This document shows, one piece after another, positions 1 through 10,348 of a stretch of DNA of 64,000 nt (position 1 is the stretch's first letter; every line of letters begins with the position of its first letter). Position numbers and translations under genes: made by a program. The notes beneath the pieces were generated by a model, which made no database searches, had not been told where the DNA came from, and worked only from the letters and a program-made list of their open reading frames with translations. Source of the DNA: Paracoccaceae bacterium (GTDB lineage Bacteria > Pseudomonadota > Alphaproteobacteria > Rhodobacterales > Rhodobacteraceae); contig JASBTX010000038.1 in the NCBI GenBank assembly GCA_030148225.1, forward strand, positions 216,434 to 280,433, given 5' to 3'.

Positions 1-1713
1 GACGGGCTGGCGGCGCTGGCGCGCGCGGGCTGGGTGCCGCCAGAGGTGGCAACCGAGTTAAGCGCGATCTACACCGAACATCGCCGGATCGAGCACCGGC
101 TGCAAATGGTCAATGACGCGCAGACCCACAGCCTGCCCCAGACGGAAGAGGGGTTTCGCCGTCTGGCCTGTCTGAGCGGTGAGGGTGACGTGACGGCGCT
201 GCGCGGGGCGCTGCGTGCGCGTCTTGCACGCGTGGCGGAACTGACCGAAGATTTTTTCGAAACCCGCGCCGCTGCCCCCCGCGAGGTTTCGCTGGCGCAT
301 GAGCAGATCACCGAACACTGGCCCAGCTATCCGGCGCTGCGCAGTCAGCGCGCGCAGGCCATATTCGACCGGCTGCGCCCCGATATCCTGTCGCGGCTCG
401 AGCGCGCCTCCAAACCGCAAGAGGCGCTGGTCCAGTTCGACCGGTTCCTCTCTGGCCTGCCGGCGGGGGTGCAGCTCTTCTCGCTTTTCGAGGCCAATCC
501 CCAGATCCTTGACCTGCTGGTCGATATCTGCGCCGCCGCGCCGGGGCTGGCACGGTATCTTTCCCGCCATTCGGGTGTGCTTGATGCGGTTCTGGGCGGT
601 GATTTCTTCAGCGACTGGCCGGGGCGGGCGGGTCTGGACCGACTGGTCAGCGATGCGCTGGCCCCGCTGGACGACTATGAGGCCCGGCTGGAAGAGATTC
701 GCCGCTGGCGCAAGGACTGGCATTTCCGGATCGGCGTGCATCATCTGAGGGGGCTGGCGGATGCCGAAACGGCGGCGCTGCAGTATTCCGATCTGGCCGA
801 GGTAAGTCTGAACGCGGTCTGGACGCCGGTGGTAGAGGCGTTCTCGGCCCGCCATGGCCCGCTGCCGGGGCGCGGGGCGGCGGTGCTGGGGATGGGATCG
901 CTTGGCGCGCGGGCGCTGAATGCGGGTTCCGATCTTGATCTGGTCATCATCTATGACGCGGCGGGCGAAGAGATGTCTTCGGGGCGCCGGCCGCTGGCGG
1001 TAAGGCTTTATTACGCGCGGCTGACCCAGGCGCTGGTGACCGCGCTCTCGGCGCAGATGTCCGAGGGGCGGCTCTACGAGGTCGATATGCGGCTGCGCCC
1101 GTCGGGCACGCAGGGCCCGGTGGCGGCCTCGATCACCAGTTTCCGGTCTTATCAGCAAAACGAGGCATGGACATGGGAGCATCTGGCGCTGACGCGGGCG
1201 CGGCCCGTGGCCGGCAGCCCTGCATTGATGGCGGAACTGGAGGATTTCCGGGGGCAGGTGCTGGATATGGAGCGCGATCCGGCGCGCATCCGCCACGATG
1301 TCGCCGAGATGCGCGCCAAACTGGCCGCCGCCAAACCCGGCGACGGCGCATGGGAGGCGAAATCGGGTGCGGGCCGGATGACCGATATCGCGCTGGTGGC
1401 GCAGATGCTGGCGCTTCTGACGCAAAGCAGGGGACGGCGGATTTTCACCCAGCTGGAGGCCGGGGTCGCAGGCGGATGGATTTCGGATGACGAGCGCGAC
1501 GCGCTGCATATGGCCTATGGGCTTTTTGCCACGGTATCGCAGGCGGTGCGCCTGATGACGCAAAACACCGCCGATATCGGGGAACTGGGCGCGGCGGGGC
1601 ATGATTTTTTGCTGCGGGAGACTGATTTTACGTCGCTTTCCGACCTTTCCGGCGCCATGGATCGTGCCACATCACGGACCATGAACATGATCGATGATAT
1701 CCTTGCACGATGA
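1..1713 (+). CDS. glnE: Bifunctional glutamine synthetase adenylyltransferase/adenylyl-removing enzyme, C-terminal part (5' end outside window)
   Basis: Open frame continues to window edge (DGLAALARAGWVPPEVATEL...); nucleotidyltransferase motif GMGSLGARALNAGSDLDLVIIYD and YEVDMRLRPSGTQGPVAAS typical of GlnE. Confidence 0.93.
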   Translation, partial: DGLAALARAGWVPPEVATELSAIYTEHRRIEHRLQMVNDAQTHSLPQTEEGFRRLACLSGEGDVTALRGALRARLARVAELTEDFFETRAAAPREVSLAHEQITEHWPSYPALRSQRAQAIFDRLRPDILSRLERASKPQEALVQFDRFLSGLPAGVQLFSLFEANPQILDLLVDICAAAPGLARYLSRHSGVLDAVLGGDFFSDWPGRAGLDRLVSDALAPLDDYEARLEEIRRWRKDWHFRIGVHHLRGLADAETAALQYSDLAEVSLNAVWTPVVEAFSARHGPLPGRGAAVLGMGSLGARALNAGSDLDLVIIYDAAGEEMSSGRRPLAVRLYYARLTQALVTALSAQMSEGRLYEVDMRLRPSGTQGPVAASITSFRSYQQNEAWTWEHLALTRARPVAGSPALMAELEDFRGQVLDMERDPARIRHDVAEMRAKLAAAKPGDGAWEAKSGAGRMTDIALVAQMLALLTQSRGRRIFTQLEAGVAGGWISDDERDALHMAYGLFATVSQAVRLMTQNTADIGELGAAGHDFLLRETDFTSLSDLSGAMDRATSRTMNMIDDILAR

Positions 1714-2003
1714 ACAGAACGCGCGATCCCGATGACCCAAGGGGGCTGATCCGCGAAGCCTATCGCATCGCGGGTATCACGGCGGGTGAATGCCGCTCGA
1801 TCTTTCTGGACTGGGCGCTGGGGCTGCCGGCCGGGGCGGAGACGGCACCGGTGGTCGGGCGGCTATTGGCACAATATGGCGACGATGCGCCGGATCATCC
1901 GATGACGGCGGTCCTGCGGGCGGCGCTGGCCCCGCCGGCGGTGGCGCGGCGGCGCGGCGGACGCGCGGCGCGGCAGGCTGACAGGGCTCGGGGCGGGGAT
2001 TGA
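1710..2003 (+). CDS. Conserved hypothetical protein, ATGA-coupled to glnE
   Basis: 97-aa ORF overlapping the glnE stop codon; MNRTRDPDDPRGLIREAYRIAGITAGECRSIFLDWALGLP. Confidence 0.6.
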   Translation: MNRTRDPDDPRGLIREAYRIAGITAGECRSIFLDWALGLPAGAETAPVVGRLLAQYGDDAPDHPMTAVLRAALAPPAVARRRGGRAARQADRARGGD

Positions 2004-2007
2004 TCAG

Positions 2008-2078
2008 GGTTCAGGGGGCGCTGCCCCCTCGGACCGGTTCCCGGCCCATACCCCCGAGGTATTTTTCGAACAATGAAG
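2008..2078 (+). repeat. Intergenic repeat copy 1 (hairpin AGGGGGC-GCT-GCCCCCT plus CCCCCGAGGTATTT..CGAACAATGAAG)
   Basis: Matches copies at 18410-18482 (reverse orientation) and 35095-35175; sits between convergent genes. Confidence 0.8.
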
Positions 2079-2083
2079 CCGGG

Positions 2084-2701
2084 TCAGCTGTCGGGTTCGA
2101 TCAGGCCGAGGCCGCGCAGGTAGATGCCGATGGCACTTTCGAGCAGGTCCTCGGGCGGGAAGGGCGCGCGTGATCCGACGCCGCCCCGGGTATAAAGCTC
2201 GACCACGCCATGGCTGAGCGCCCAGATATGGGCGCTGAACATCGCCGGTGGCGGGCGTTTTTCGGGCGGGATATGTTTGGATAGCTCAACGGCGGCGTTG
2301 GTCAGCACGTCCTGGGCGCGCGAGGCGAGGTGGTTGAGATCGGGATCGGCGGCGATCGGGATCCCGCTTTCGAACATGGCGACGTAGTGGCCGGGATATT
2401 TGCGCGCAAAGGCCAGATAGGCCCGACCGGTGGTCTCGAAGGCCGCCAGCGCACCCTGATTGCCCGAGGTATAGGCATATTCCATCAGGTCGGCGAAGAT
2501 TGCGTAACCCTGTTTGGCGATCTCGATGATCAGTTCTTCGCGGCCCGAGAAATGGCGGTAGACGGCGGCGGGGGTGACACCGGCGCGCTTGGCGGCTTCG
2601 GCAAGGGTAAAGCCGGTAGGGCCCTTTTCCTCGATCAGTTTCAGCGCGCTGTCGACCAGCGCCTGTCTGAGGTTGCCGTGGTGATAGCCGCGCTTACGCA
2701 T
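2084..2701 (-). CDS. TetR/AcrR family transcriptional regulator
   Basis: [57 protein letters not shown]: TetR HTH; internal ATG chosen over the longer ORF because the extension overlaps ppk2. Confidence 0.88.
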   Translation of the reverse strand: MRKRGYHHGNLRQALVDSALKLIEEKGPTGFTLAEAAKRAGVTPAAVYRHFSGREELIIEIAKQGYAIFADLMEYAYTSGNQGALAAFETTGRAYLAFARKYPGHYVAMFESGIPIAADPDLNHLASRAQDVLTNAAVELSKHIPPEKRPPPAMFSAHIWALSHGVVELYTRGGVGSRAPFPPEDLLESAIGIYLRGLGLIEPDS

Positions 2702-3563
2702 TCCAGATTTCGGGGCCTCCGCAAATCTGCCGGTCGCAACTGCCGATGGCTGCGTCGTCACGCCCGGCATAGTCGATGCTGCCCAGCACGTGGCGGATCG
2801 CCGCCAGCCTTGCGCGCCGCTTGTCATCGCTGCGCACGATCGACCATGGTGCCGCGCGGGTATGGCTGCGCTCCAGCGTCTCGCGGATGGCGTCGGTATA
2901 GGCATCCCAGCGGTTCAGCCCCTCGACATCGATCCAGCTCAGTTTCCACTGTTTGAGCGGGTCACGCTCGCGTTTGAGAAACCGGTTGAGCTGTTCAGCC
3001 TGACCGACATTCAGCCAGAACTTGGTCAGGTATATCCCCTCGTCGATCAGCAGCTTTTCGAAATCGGGCACCTGACGGAAAAAGGTCTGGCGCTGGTCGG
3101 GCGTGCAGAAATCGAACACCTGCTCGACCACGCCGCGATTGTACCAGCTGCGGTCGAAAAGCGTGATTTCACCGGCGCCGGGCAACTGGCGGATATAGCG
3201 CTGGAAATACCATTCGCCCTGTTCGCGTTCGGTCGGCTTGGCCAGCGCGACCACCCGGGCGATACGGGGGTTCAGGTTCTCGCGGAAGCGCTTGATCGTG
3301 CCGCCCTTGCCCGCCGCGTCCCGGCCTTCGAAGATGATGCAGACGCGGGCGCCCGTTTCCTTGACCCAATGCTGAAGCTTGACCAGTTCGATATGAAGAA
3401 GGGCGATATCGCGTTCGTAACTTTTGCGCGGCATTTTCTCGTCATAGGGATAGCTCTGATCGAGGATGCGGTTCCTGGTGGCATTGCGGATCGCTTCCTT
3501 GACCTCGGGCGGGGCGGCGGTGTCGTAAAAGGTGCTGATCGCACCGTCAAAGGGCAGGCTCAT
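2694..3563 (-). CDS. ppk2: Polyphosphate kinase 2
   Basis: Walker [53 protein letters not shown]. Confidence 0.93.
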   Translation of the reverse strand: MSLPFDGAISTFYDTAAPPEVKEAIRNATRNRILDQSYPYDEKMPRKSYERDIALLHIELVKLQHWVKETGARVCIIFEGRDAAGKGGTIKRFRENLNPRIARVVALAKPTEREQGEWYFQRYIRQLPGAGEITLFDRSWYNRGVVEQVFDFCTPDQRQTFFRQVPDFEKLLIDEGIYLTKFWLNVGQAEQLNRFLKRERDPLKQWKLSWIDVEGLNRWDAYTDAIRETLERSHTRAAPWSIVRSDDKRRARLAAIRHVLGSIDYAGRDDAAIGSCDRQICGGPEIWNA

Positions 3564-3592
3564 CGGTCGGGTCCTTCTTTTGTGCCTTCAGC

Positions 3593-4615
3593 CTAGCGCC
3601 CGGGTGCGTTGCTGCGCAATCCGGCGCGGGCCGCGGCGCGGTCGATGGCAGCGAGTGTGGCCCCAGGGTCAGCATGATGGGGCATGTGACCGACACCGGG
3701 CAGCCGCGTCAGCCGGGCATCCGGTATCTGCCCCGCCAGCAGGGCCGAGTGTATGTCGGGGCCGACGGTAATATCGGCGTCGCCGTGCAGCAGTTCCACC
3801 GCAGCCTTGATATCGCCATAGCGCTCAACCATTTCAACCACCTGCGGCAGCAACGTCTGCACCTGACGCGCATTGGCCAGCAGCGCCCCCCGCCTGAGCG
3901 TGAGGGGTACGCCGAAATGCGCGCCATACCCGTCCGGCACGGCCTGCGGTGCAAAGACCCCGGCGAGGCTGGCATCGATGACGCGCTCGGGTGTCAGTGT
4001 CGTGACGAAACCGGCCAGAAGCGACCCCAGCACCGGATGGCCCATGATCGGGTAATAGGGTGAGAGGCCGCCCTCCCAGGGGTTGGAGACCGCGCCAAGC
4101 CCGACCAGACCGACCACCTGATCGGGCGCGTCAATGGCCCATCTGAGCGCCACGGCCCCGCCAAAGGAATGGCCCACCAGAATTGCCCGCTCGACCCCCA
4201 GCATCCGCGCCGCGCGTGACAGGATAAGGGCCTGTTCGGTCAGGCTCTCTGCCCTGGCCTGAAAGAACCGGCGATAGCCGGGCAGGCGGTCGGAATAGCC
4301 CAGCCCCGGTCGGTCAAAGGCGATCACGCGATAGGTGTCGGCCAGGCGATCCATCAGGTCAAAGGTGAAATCCCGGCTGCTGCCACCAGCCCCATGCAAC
4401 AGGATCACCACCGGGCCTGCGCCGCGCTCTACATAGTGGATGCGCGTGCCGTCCACGCTCAGGAACCGGCCCTCGGGCGGAAATTCGGCGCGGGCGCGTT
4501 TCTCGACGCTGCCGGCCCACAGGTTGACGCCGCCGATCAGCACCAGAAGGATCAGCGCCGGCAGCACAAGGGCCATGAAAATCAGCCGCCTAGGTCCCGA
4601 TTTTCGCGATGTCAT
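3593..4615 (-). CDS. Alpha/beta-fold hydrolase
   Basis: N-terminal TM segment; [14 protein letters not shown], nucleophile elbow [16 protein letters not shown]-terminal His in [12 protein letters not shown]. Confidence 0.88.
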   Translation of the reverse strand: MTSRKSGPRRLIFMALVLPALILLVLIGGVNLWAGSVEKRARAEFPPEGRFLSVDGTRIHYVERGAGPVVILLHGAGGSSRDFTFDLMDRLADTYRVIAFDRPGLGYSDRLPGYRRFFQARAESLTEQALILSRAARMLGVERAILVGHSFGGAVALRWAIDAPDQVVGLVGLGAVSNPWEGGLSPYYPIMGHPVLGSLLAGFVTTLTPERVIDASLAGVFAPQAVPDGYGAHFGVPLTLRRGALLANARQVQTLLPQVVEMVERYGDIKAAVELLHGDADITVGPDIHSALLAGQIPDARLTRLPGVGHMPHHADPGATLAAIDRAAARAGLRSNAPGR

Positions 4616-5507
4616 ATGGCGTGGACTGATAGATCATGTTGATCCAGTTGCCGTAAAGCAGATGGGCGTGGCTGCGCCACCGGTTCTGGGGCGGCTGCGA
4701 CGGATCATCGCCGGGATAGTAATTCGTGGGCACGTTGATCGGTGTGCCGTTTTCAATATCGCGGTCATATTCCTGTTTCAGCGTCTCGTCGTCATATTCG
4801 AAATGATTGAATATATATATGGCCCGGTGATCGGGATCTTCCACAAGGCAGGGACCTGTATCGTCCGAGCCCAGCAGCGTTTTCAGTCCGCCCGCAGCGT
4901 CGATCTCGGGCTGGCGCATTTCCGTCCAGCGGCTGACCGGGATCACGCAATCATCCGAAAACCCCCTGAGATAGACCGAGGATTTCGCGAGGTTGCGGTG
5001 GCGGAAACAGCCAAAGGCCTTGGCGGGCAGCATGTGTTTGGGGATGTCGTGAAAATAATACATCATCGCCATGCCGCCCCAGCAGACACCGAATGTCGAA
5101 TGCACGTGGCTCTGGGTCCAGTCCATCACCTCTTTCAGCTCATCCCAATAGGTGACCTCTTCGAAGGGCAGATGTTCGATGGGTGCACCGGTGATGATCA
5201 GCCCGTCGAATTTCTCGTCCCGGACCTCGCGGAAGGGGCGATAAAACTCCTCCATATGCGCGGCGGCGGTGTTTCGGGAATAATGCTCGCTCATGCGGAT
5301 GAGGCTTAGTTCGATCTGCAGCGGTGTTGCGCCGATCAGACGGGCGAACTGGGTCTCGGTCTGAATTTTCTTGGGCATCAGGTTCAAAAGCCCGATCCTG
5401 AGCGGCCGGATATCCTGACGCGCCGCATCCGAACGCGACATGACCATGACGCCCTCGTCATTGAGCACGTCAAAGGCAGGCAGCGTCGCGGGCAGTGTTA
5501 TCGGCAT
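4590..5507 (-). CDS. metA: Homoserine O-acyltransferase (probably acetyl-CoA specific)
   Basis: [110 protein letters not shown]. Confidence 0.93.
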   Translation of the reverse strand: MPITLPATLPAFDVLNDEGVMVMSRSDAARQDIRPLRIGLLNLMPKKIQTETQFARLIGATPLQIELSLIRMSEHYSRNTAAAHMEEFYRPFREVRDEKFDGLIITGAPIEHLPFEEVTYWDELKEVMDWTQSHVHSTFGVCWGGMAMMYYFHDIPKHMLPAKAFGCFRHRNLAKSSVYLRGFSDDCVIPVSRWTEMRQPEIDAAGGLKTLLGSDDTGPCLVEDPDHRAIYIFNHFEYDDETLKQEYDRDIENGTPINVPTNYYPGDDPSQPPQNRWRSHAHLLYGNWINMIYQSTPYDIAKIGT

Positions 5508-5533
5508 TCTCGGGCTCCTTCGGCTGTCAGGAC

Positions 5534-6406
5534 CTAGGCAGGTTGGGGTGCATTGCCAAGGGTGCGGGCGATCAGATCGACAAAACCGGGCGCGTCGCGC
5601 ACACCGGCGATATCGGCCGCATCGACCGCCACACCCCAGTTTTCCGCGATCCGGCGATAGAGCGGCTGACGGTGCGAAAGCGCGTTGCGATAGGTCCAGC
5701 GCACAAAGGCATCCGGGTCGACCTCGTCGGCTTCAAGCCCTTTGAGTTCCAGATATTCGCGCCATGACCGGTTGAGGAAATCCGGGTGGTAATACATGGG
5801 CTTGGGCGCCTTGTCGAAGCGGCGCGACAACTCGTCGGCATGCGCGTCAGAGCCGCGTATCCAGATCAGCAGCGCCACTTCCGACAGCGCGCGCAGCACC
5901 GGATCATCCGGATCATCGGGATCGACCACCTCGCAGATCGATCCGCTGGTGTCGCAGACGAAATGCGGATAGCTGTAAATATCCTGACTGCGGCGGATGA
6001 AATGTGCCGTATCCATCAGCGCGGCGATTTCGGCGGCGCGGTGCTGATCCTGACGGCGCGCGTATTCATCGAAGGCCAGCCCGCCCTTTTCCGGATTGCC
6101 CGGTTTTCCCAGATAGGTCGACAGGGGTGCCAGATTTTCAAAGCTGATATTGGAGCCGATAAAGATGGAATCAGTGCGCAGCAACTCGGCCAGAAAGGGC
6201 GATTTCATCGCTTCTTTCTTGGCGTTGTCGGCAATCGCCTCGCCCAGATAACGGGTGCCAATGCGGTAATCGACCGAATAGTGATACCAGCCGCCGCTGT
6301 CGCGCAGCATCTGCGAGATATAGGTCTTGCCCAGCCCTGACATACCCAAAAGAACGATGCGCCGGTTCCCGGCACCCAGCCATTCCTCTGCGGTCTGATA
6401 AATCAT
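5534..6406 (-). CDS. P-loop ATPase of unknown function
   Basis: Walker [15 protein letters not shown] at the N-terminus; no recognised domain beyond the P-loop. Confidence 0.7.
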   Translation of the reverse strand: MIYQTAEEWLGAGNRRIVLLGMSGLGKTYISQMLRDSGGWYHYSVDYRIGTRYLGEAIADNAKKEAMKSPFLAELLRTDSIFIGSNISFENLAPLSTYLGKPGNPEKGGLAFDEYARRQDQHRAAEIAALMDTAHFIRRSQDIYSYPHFVCDTSGSICEVVDPDDPDDPVLRALSEVALLIWIRGSDAHADELSRRFDKAPKPMYYHPDFLNRSWREYLELKGLEADEVDPDAFVRWTYRNALSHRQPLYRRIAENWGVAVDAADIAGVRDAPGFVDLIARTLGNAPQPA

Positions 6407-6455
6407 CTTCTGCCCTTCCTGATGGCCGATTGCCTACAGGCAAGGCGCGCACCGT

Positions 6456-7373
6456 TCAAACAGAAATGCGTCGCCGGATCGTCCGCACTGCGCGCCCGTC
6501 GATGACGATCAGCCCTGCAGCCAGCAGCAGAAAGCCCAGATAGGCGGCACCGGGCAGCGTCTCATCGCGAAACCAGACCCCCAGCACGATGGCCACCGGC
6601 GGGATCAGCAGCGTGCACAGCATCAGATTGCCGCTGCCGGCCATGGCAAGGACGCGGTAATAGAGCAGATAGGCCAGCGCCGTCCCCAGAACCGAGAAAT
6701 AGGCAATCGCCCCCCATGTTGCAGGTGCGAGCGTCAGCGACGGCACGCCCTCGATCAGCAGTGTCGCGGGCAGGATGATCAGGCAGGAGCCGCTCAGCAT
6801 GCCCGCTGCCGCCAGTTCCGGCGCCAGACCGCCCAGCATCCTGCGCGCCCAGACCGATGCCGCCGCGTATGAAAGCGCGCCGCCCAATATGGCGATCTGC
6901 GCCAGAGAGGCGGGATCAAAGGACCAGAGCGCCTCGATCCCGATGGCGGTGACAACACCCAGAAAACCCAGCAGAACACCGGTCAGCCTGCGCCCGGTCA
7001 GCCGCTCGTCGGCAAAAAACAGCGTCGCCAGCAAGACCCCGAATATCGCCGTCGCGGCATTGAAGATCGAGGTCAGCCCCGACGCGACATAAAGCTGGCC
7101 CCAGGCCATCAGCGAAAACGGCAGGACATTGTTCAAAAGCCCCATTACCAGAAAGGCCAGCCACGGCCCGGCCCCGCGCGGCAGGGCAATGCCGCGCAGC
7201 CAGACCACGAGCCAGAGGACCAGCGTCGCCCAGAATACGCGATGCGCGACCGAGGTCAGGAACCCGATCTCGTCCAGCGCGATGCGGATCGACAGGAATG
7301 ACCCGCCCCAGATCAGGGCCAAAAGGATCAGTTCGGCCCATGCGCGGGGCGTGAGAATCTTCTGTGCGTTCAT
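6456..7373 (-). CDS. DMT superfamily (EamA) transporter
   Basis: Ten hydrophobic segments; WAELILLALIWGGSFLSIRIAL start typical of EamA. Confidence 0.85.
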   Translation of the reverse strand: MNAQKILTPRAWAELILLALIWGGSFLSIRIALDEIGFLTSVAHRVFWATLVLWLVVWLRGIALPRGAGPWLAFLVMGLLNNVLPFSLMAWGQLYVASGLTSIFNAATAIFGVLLATLFFADERLTGRRLTGVLLGFLGVVTAIGIEALWSFDPASLAQIAILGGALSYAAASVWARRMLGGLAPELAAAGMLSGSCLIILPATLLIEGVPSLTLAPATWGAIAYFSVLGTALAYLLYYRVLAMAGSGNLMLCTLLIPPVAIVLGVWFRDETLPGAAYLGFLLLAAGLIVIDGRAVRTIRRRISV

Positions 7374-7421
7374 GGCATCTTGCTAGCGTGGGATCAGGCC
7401 CGTGGCGATCCGGAACCTGCG

Positions 7422-8360
7422 CTATCCGACAGGCCGTCGCCCCCGCTGTTCCTGCCAGATATTGAGGTAATTGGCCGCGAATATCACGACCGCCCCCAGC
7501 AAGATCCACATGTCCAGCGCCTCGTTATAAACAAGCGCGCCGATGATGGCGATCACCGGCAGGCGCATGAAATCCATCGGCGTAACGATCGAGGCCGGCG
7601 CAAGCCTGAGCGCCATCGTCAGGCAAAGATGGGCAAACAACCCCGCAAGCCCCACCAGCACCACCCAGGGCCAGAGCGCCAGCGCGGGCCATGCGCCATC
7701 ACCGTCCCGGAACACCATGATCGTGCCAAAAAGCGCCTGCAGAACCGTGAGCCAGAAAAGGATCGAGGTGACGTTTTCGCTCCGTGTCAGCATCTTGGTA
7801 AATATCGCCGCCCCGGCAAAGCCGATGGCCGCCAGCGCCGCCGCAATCACACCGATACCGATTGTCACCGCGCCGGGCTGTGTGACGATCAGGACACCCC
7901 CAAACCCCAGCAGCACCGACAGCACCCGCACCCGCGTCAATGCTTCGCCCAGCAAAAGCGGTGCCGCCAGCGCCACCCAGATCGGCACGGTGAATTCCAG
8001 CGCAAAAAGCTGCGCCAGCGGGATCAGGGGCAGGGCAAAGAACCACAGGTTCTGACCGGCGAAATGGCTGATATTGCGGATGAAATGCAGGCCCATCCGG
8101 CGCGCGCGTATCTCGCCCAGCCGCCCGGTGCCCCATGCCACACCGACCACGACCGCAATCCCGATATAGGACCGGTACATCATGATCTCGAACGTATCGA
8201 GAGCCGGCGCCAATACCCGCCCGGCAATCGCCATGGACGAAAACGACACCATCGCCCCCAACATCCAGATTGCCGCCCGCCCGGGACGGGAAGCGGTCAT
8301 GGGGTGTCCGATTTCACCGCCTTGTCTGCTTTTTGATTTTTCAGCGGCGACATTAGCCAT
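7422..8360 (-). CDS. DMT superfamily (EamA) transporter
   Basis: Multi-TM EamA-like; alternative ATG start at 8300. Confidence 0.83.
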   Translation of the reverse strand: MANVAAEKSKSRQGGEIGHPMTASRPGRAAIWMLGAMVSFSSMAIAGRVLAPALDTFEIMMYRSYIGIAVVVGVAWGTGRLGEIRARRMGLHFIRNISHFAGQNLWFFALPLIPLAQLFALEFTVPIWVALAAPLLLGEALTRVRVLSVLLGFGGVLIVTQPGAVTIGIGVIAAALAAIGFAGAAIFTKMLTRSENVTSILFWLTVLQALFGTIMVFRDGDGAWPALALWPWVVLVGLAGLFAHLCLTMALRLAPASIVTPMDFMRLPVIAIIGALVYNEALDMWILLGAVVIFAANYLNIWQEQRGRRPVG

Positions 8361-8906
8361 AGGTAAGTTCCTGAACCTCTTGGCGTCGGCGTCTGATCCT
8401 TAAGGTGCAAATCTGTCTTGCCGATACTTTATCGACGACCCGAGGCCAAAAATTGCGAGCCATGCTCGTGGATCTTCCACCCATGAAGTTGCTCCTTTGT
8501 TCTTGGTAGTAAACTGATTAATGATAGCAAATAGGCGTTTATAGAAATTTTCTGATCTCTGGTTTGTCGTTTTGATCTGATCGAACTGAAATCGAAATTT
8601 GGTAGGCGTACTACCATCAAACGAGCGGTCGTATTAAATCTCAGCGGAACACTAGAATAATCAACTGATGGTAGTAAAGCCAAAGTAGAATAGAATTATT
8701 GAGACTGATTATCTCTCATCTTTGACCATCAAAATTGAGAAGCCTGCTTTGGTTTTTTGCAATGCCTCTATTGGTTAATTCTGATAGAAGATAGAGTAGA
8801 AGCCAACGAGCGGTCAGCGGCATAGTGACATCTATTGTCCGCGCAAATATTATACATGTGGTTGGTGTGCGCACATGCATATACAAGGCGAGGAACAAAG
8901 CTAAAA

Positions 8907-9584
8907 TTGGCGAAAAGTATATTGGTAGTCGTTGCTCACTCTGATGATGAAGCAATCGCAATGGGCGGCACGATAAGGAAACATGCCAACCTCGGCGACA
9001 AAGTCGCAGTCGTAAGCATGACCAACGGAGTTGGTGCGCGGGTGGGAACGACCAACAATCAAATCCAAAACAGAAAACTTGCCGCTGAATTGTCTAGTAG
9101 AGTTCTAGGATTCAACTGGTGCAATTGGTATGACTTTGCTGACAACGCAATGGACTCATACCCGCTATTGGACGTCGTCAGATGCATCGAAGAAGTGAAG
9201 GCAACTTGTCAGCCGGAAATCGTCTACACACACAGCAGCGCCGATCTCAATATTGATCACAGAGTTGTCGCGAACGCGACACTCACGGCATTTCGGCCTC
9301 ATCCTCGAGAATTGTGTCAAGAAATTCGTTTGTTTGAAGTCGCGTCCGCTACTGACTTCGGACACCCAGCCCTGACGGGCAGATTTACTCCAAATTTGTT
9401 TGTTTCTGTTGAAAATGAATGGAATGCAAAAAAAATGGCGCTGAATGGCTACGACGATGAAATGCGTGACTATCCACACAGCCGGTCAATCGAGAGCATT
9501 AAGAACCTTGCTAAAGTCCGGGGCAATCAGGTTGGGATGAGACTTGCCGAGGCCTTTGAAGTAGTACGCAAGATTGAGCGCTAA
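8907..9584 (+). CDS. PIG-L/LmbE family deacetylase
   Basis: VVAHSDDEAIAMGGTIRKH (AH-x-DDE motif) and HSSADLNIDHRVVANA; likely TTG start after AGGAAC; ORF extends upstream to 8835. Confidence 0.85.
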   Translation: MAKSILVVVAHSDDEAIAMGGTIRKHANLGDKVAVVSMTNGVGARVGTTNNQIQNRKLAAELSSRVLGFNWCNWYDFADNAMDSYPLLDVVRCIEEVKATCQPEIVYTHSSADLNIDHRVVANATLTAFRPHPRELCQEIRLFEVASATDFGHPALTGRFTPNLFVSVENEWNAKKMALNGYDDEMRDYPHSRSIESIKNLAKVRGNQVGMRLAEAFEVVRKIER

Positions 9585-9585
9585 G

Positions 9586-10251
9586 ATGAGATTGGTAATT
9601 TGTAACTCAAAAAAATGGTTTAAGCTGGACCAAAAAATTTTAAAGCAGCATGAAATATTGCCGGTTCGGGACACAGACGAATTGACAGTAGAAATGCTCA
9701 GAGAGTTCGATCCCGACCTTGTATTTTTTCCACATTGGAACTGGGTCGTATCGGAGGAAATTTTTAACTGTTACAGGTGTATTGTATTTCACACAGCGCC
9801 ATTACCCTTTGGTCGTGGAGGTAGCCCTATTCAAAATTTGATCCTGAATGGACACTCAAGTACACCTGTGTGTGCAATTGAAATGAAGCAAAAAGTTGAT
9901 TCTGGAGCAATTTACTTGAAAGAAGAAATCAGCCTCGCCGGTCCATTGTGGCAAATATTTGAAAGATTGAACCGGGCAGTAAACAACCTCATCATTACCC
10001 TTACCGAAAATTTGCTAGAACCAGTTCCTCAGGAAGGAAATGTTGTCGAGTTCAAGCGACTTTCGATTGAGGACAACGAACTCTTACCATTACTAACACT
10101 CGATGAAATCTACGACAGAATAAGAATGGTCGACGCACCATCATATCCTTCGGCATTCATTAATTTTGGTGATCATGTAATTGAGTTTTCTGATGTAACA
10201 AGAGACGACGACGCCATTGTAGGAAAGATGCGGATCAAAAGTAGGAACTAA
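9586..10251 (+). CDS. Formyltransferase-family protein (Met-tRNA/sugar N-formyltransferase-like)
   Basis: IVFHTAPLPFGRGGSPIQNLILNG...KVDSGAIYLKEEISLAGPLWQIFERL is the formyltransferase core; start 1 nt after the deacetylase stop (TAAGATG). Confidence 0.82.
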   Translation: MRLVICNSKKWFKLDQKILKQHEILPVRDTDELTVEMLREFDPDLVFFPHWNWVVSEEIFNCYRCIVFHTAPLPFGRGGSPIQNLILNGHSSTPVCAIEMKQKVDSGAIYLKEEISLAGPLWQIFERLNRAVNNLIITLTENLLEPVPQEGNVVEFKRLSIEDNELLPLLTLDEIYDRIRMVDAPSYPSAFINFGDHVIEFSDVTRDDDAIVGKMRIKSRN

Positions 10252-10348
10252 TATCGGTTTGTATCAATTCTGCAATCTTTTTTTGTCGCCAATTTTTCGC
10301 GGTATGACTTTGATCGTTTGGAAAATCTGATATTTTTAAACAGATAAC

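Noticed and set aside
58-1602. 514-aa minus-strand ORF opposite glnE
   Set aside because: Antisense shadow of a confident CDS in GC-rich DNA; low-complexity Arg/Pro/His-rich translation.
8429-8961. Minus-strand ORFs of 84 and 81 aa at the left edge of the island
   Set aside because: No domain signal or ribosome-binding site; could be decayed remnants but not supportable as genes.
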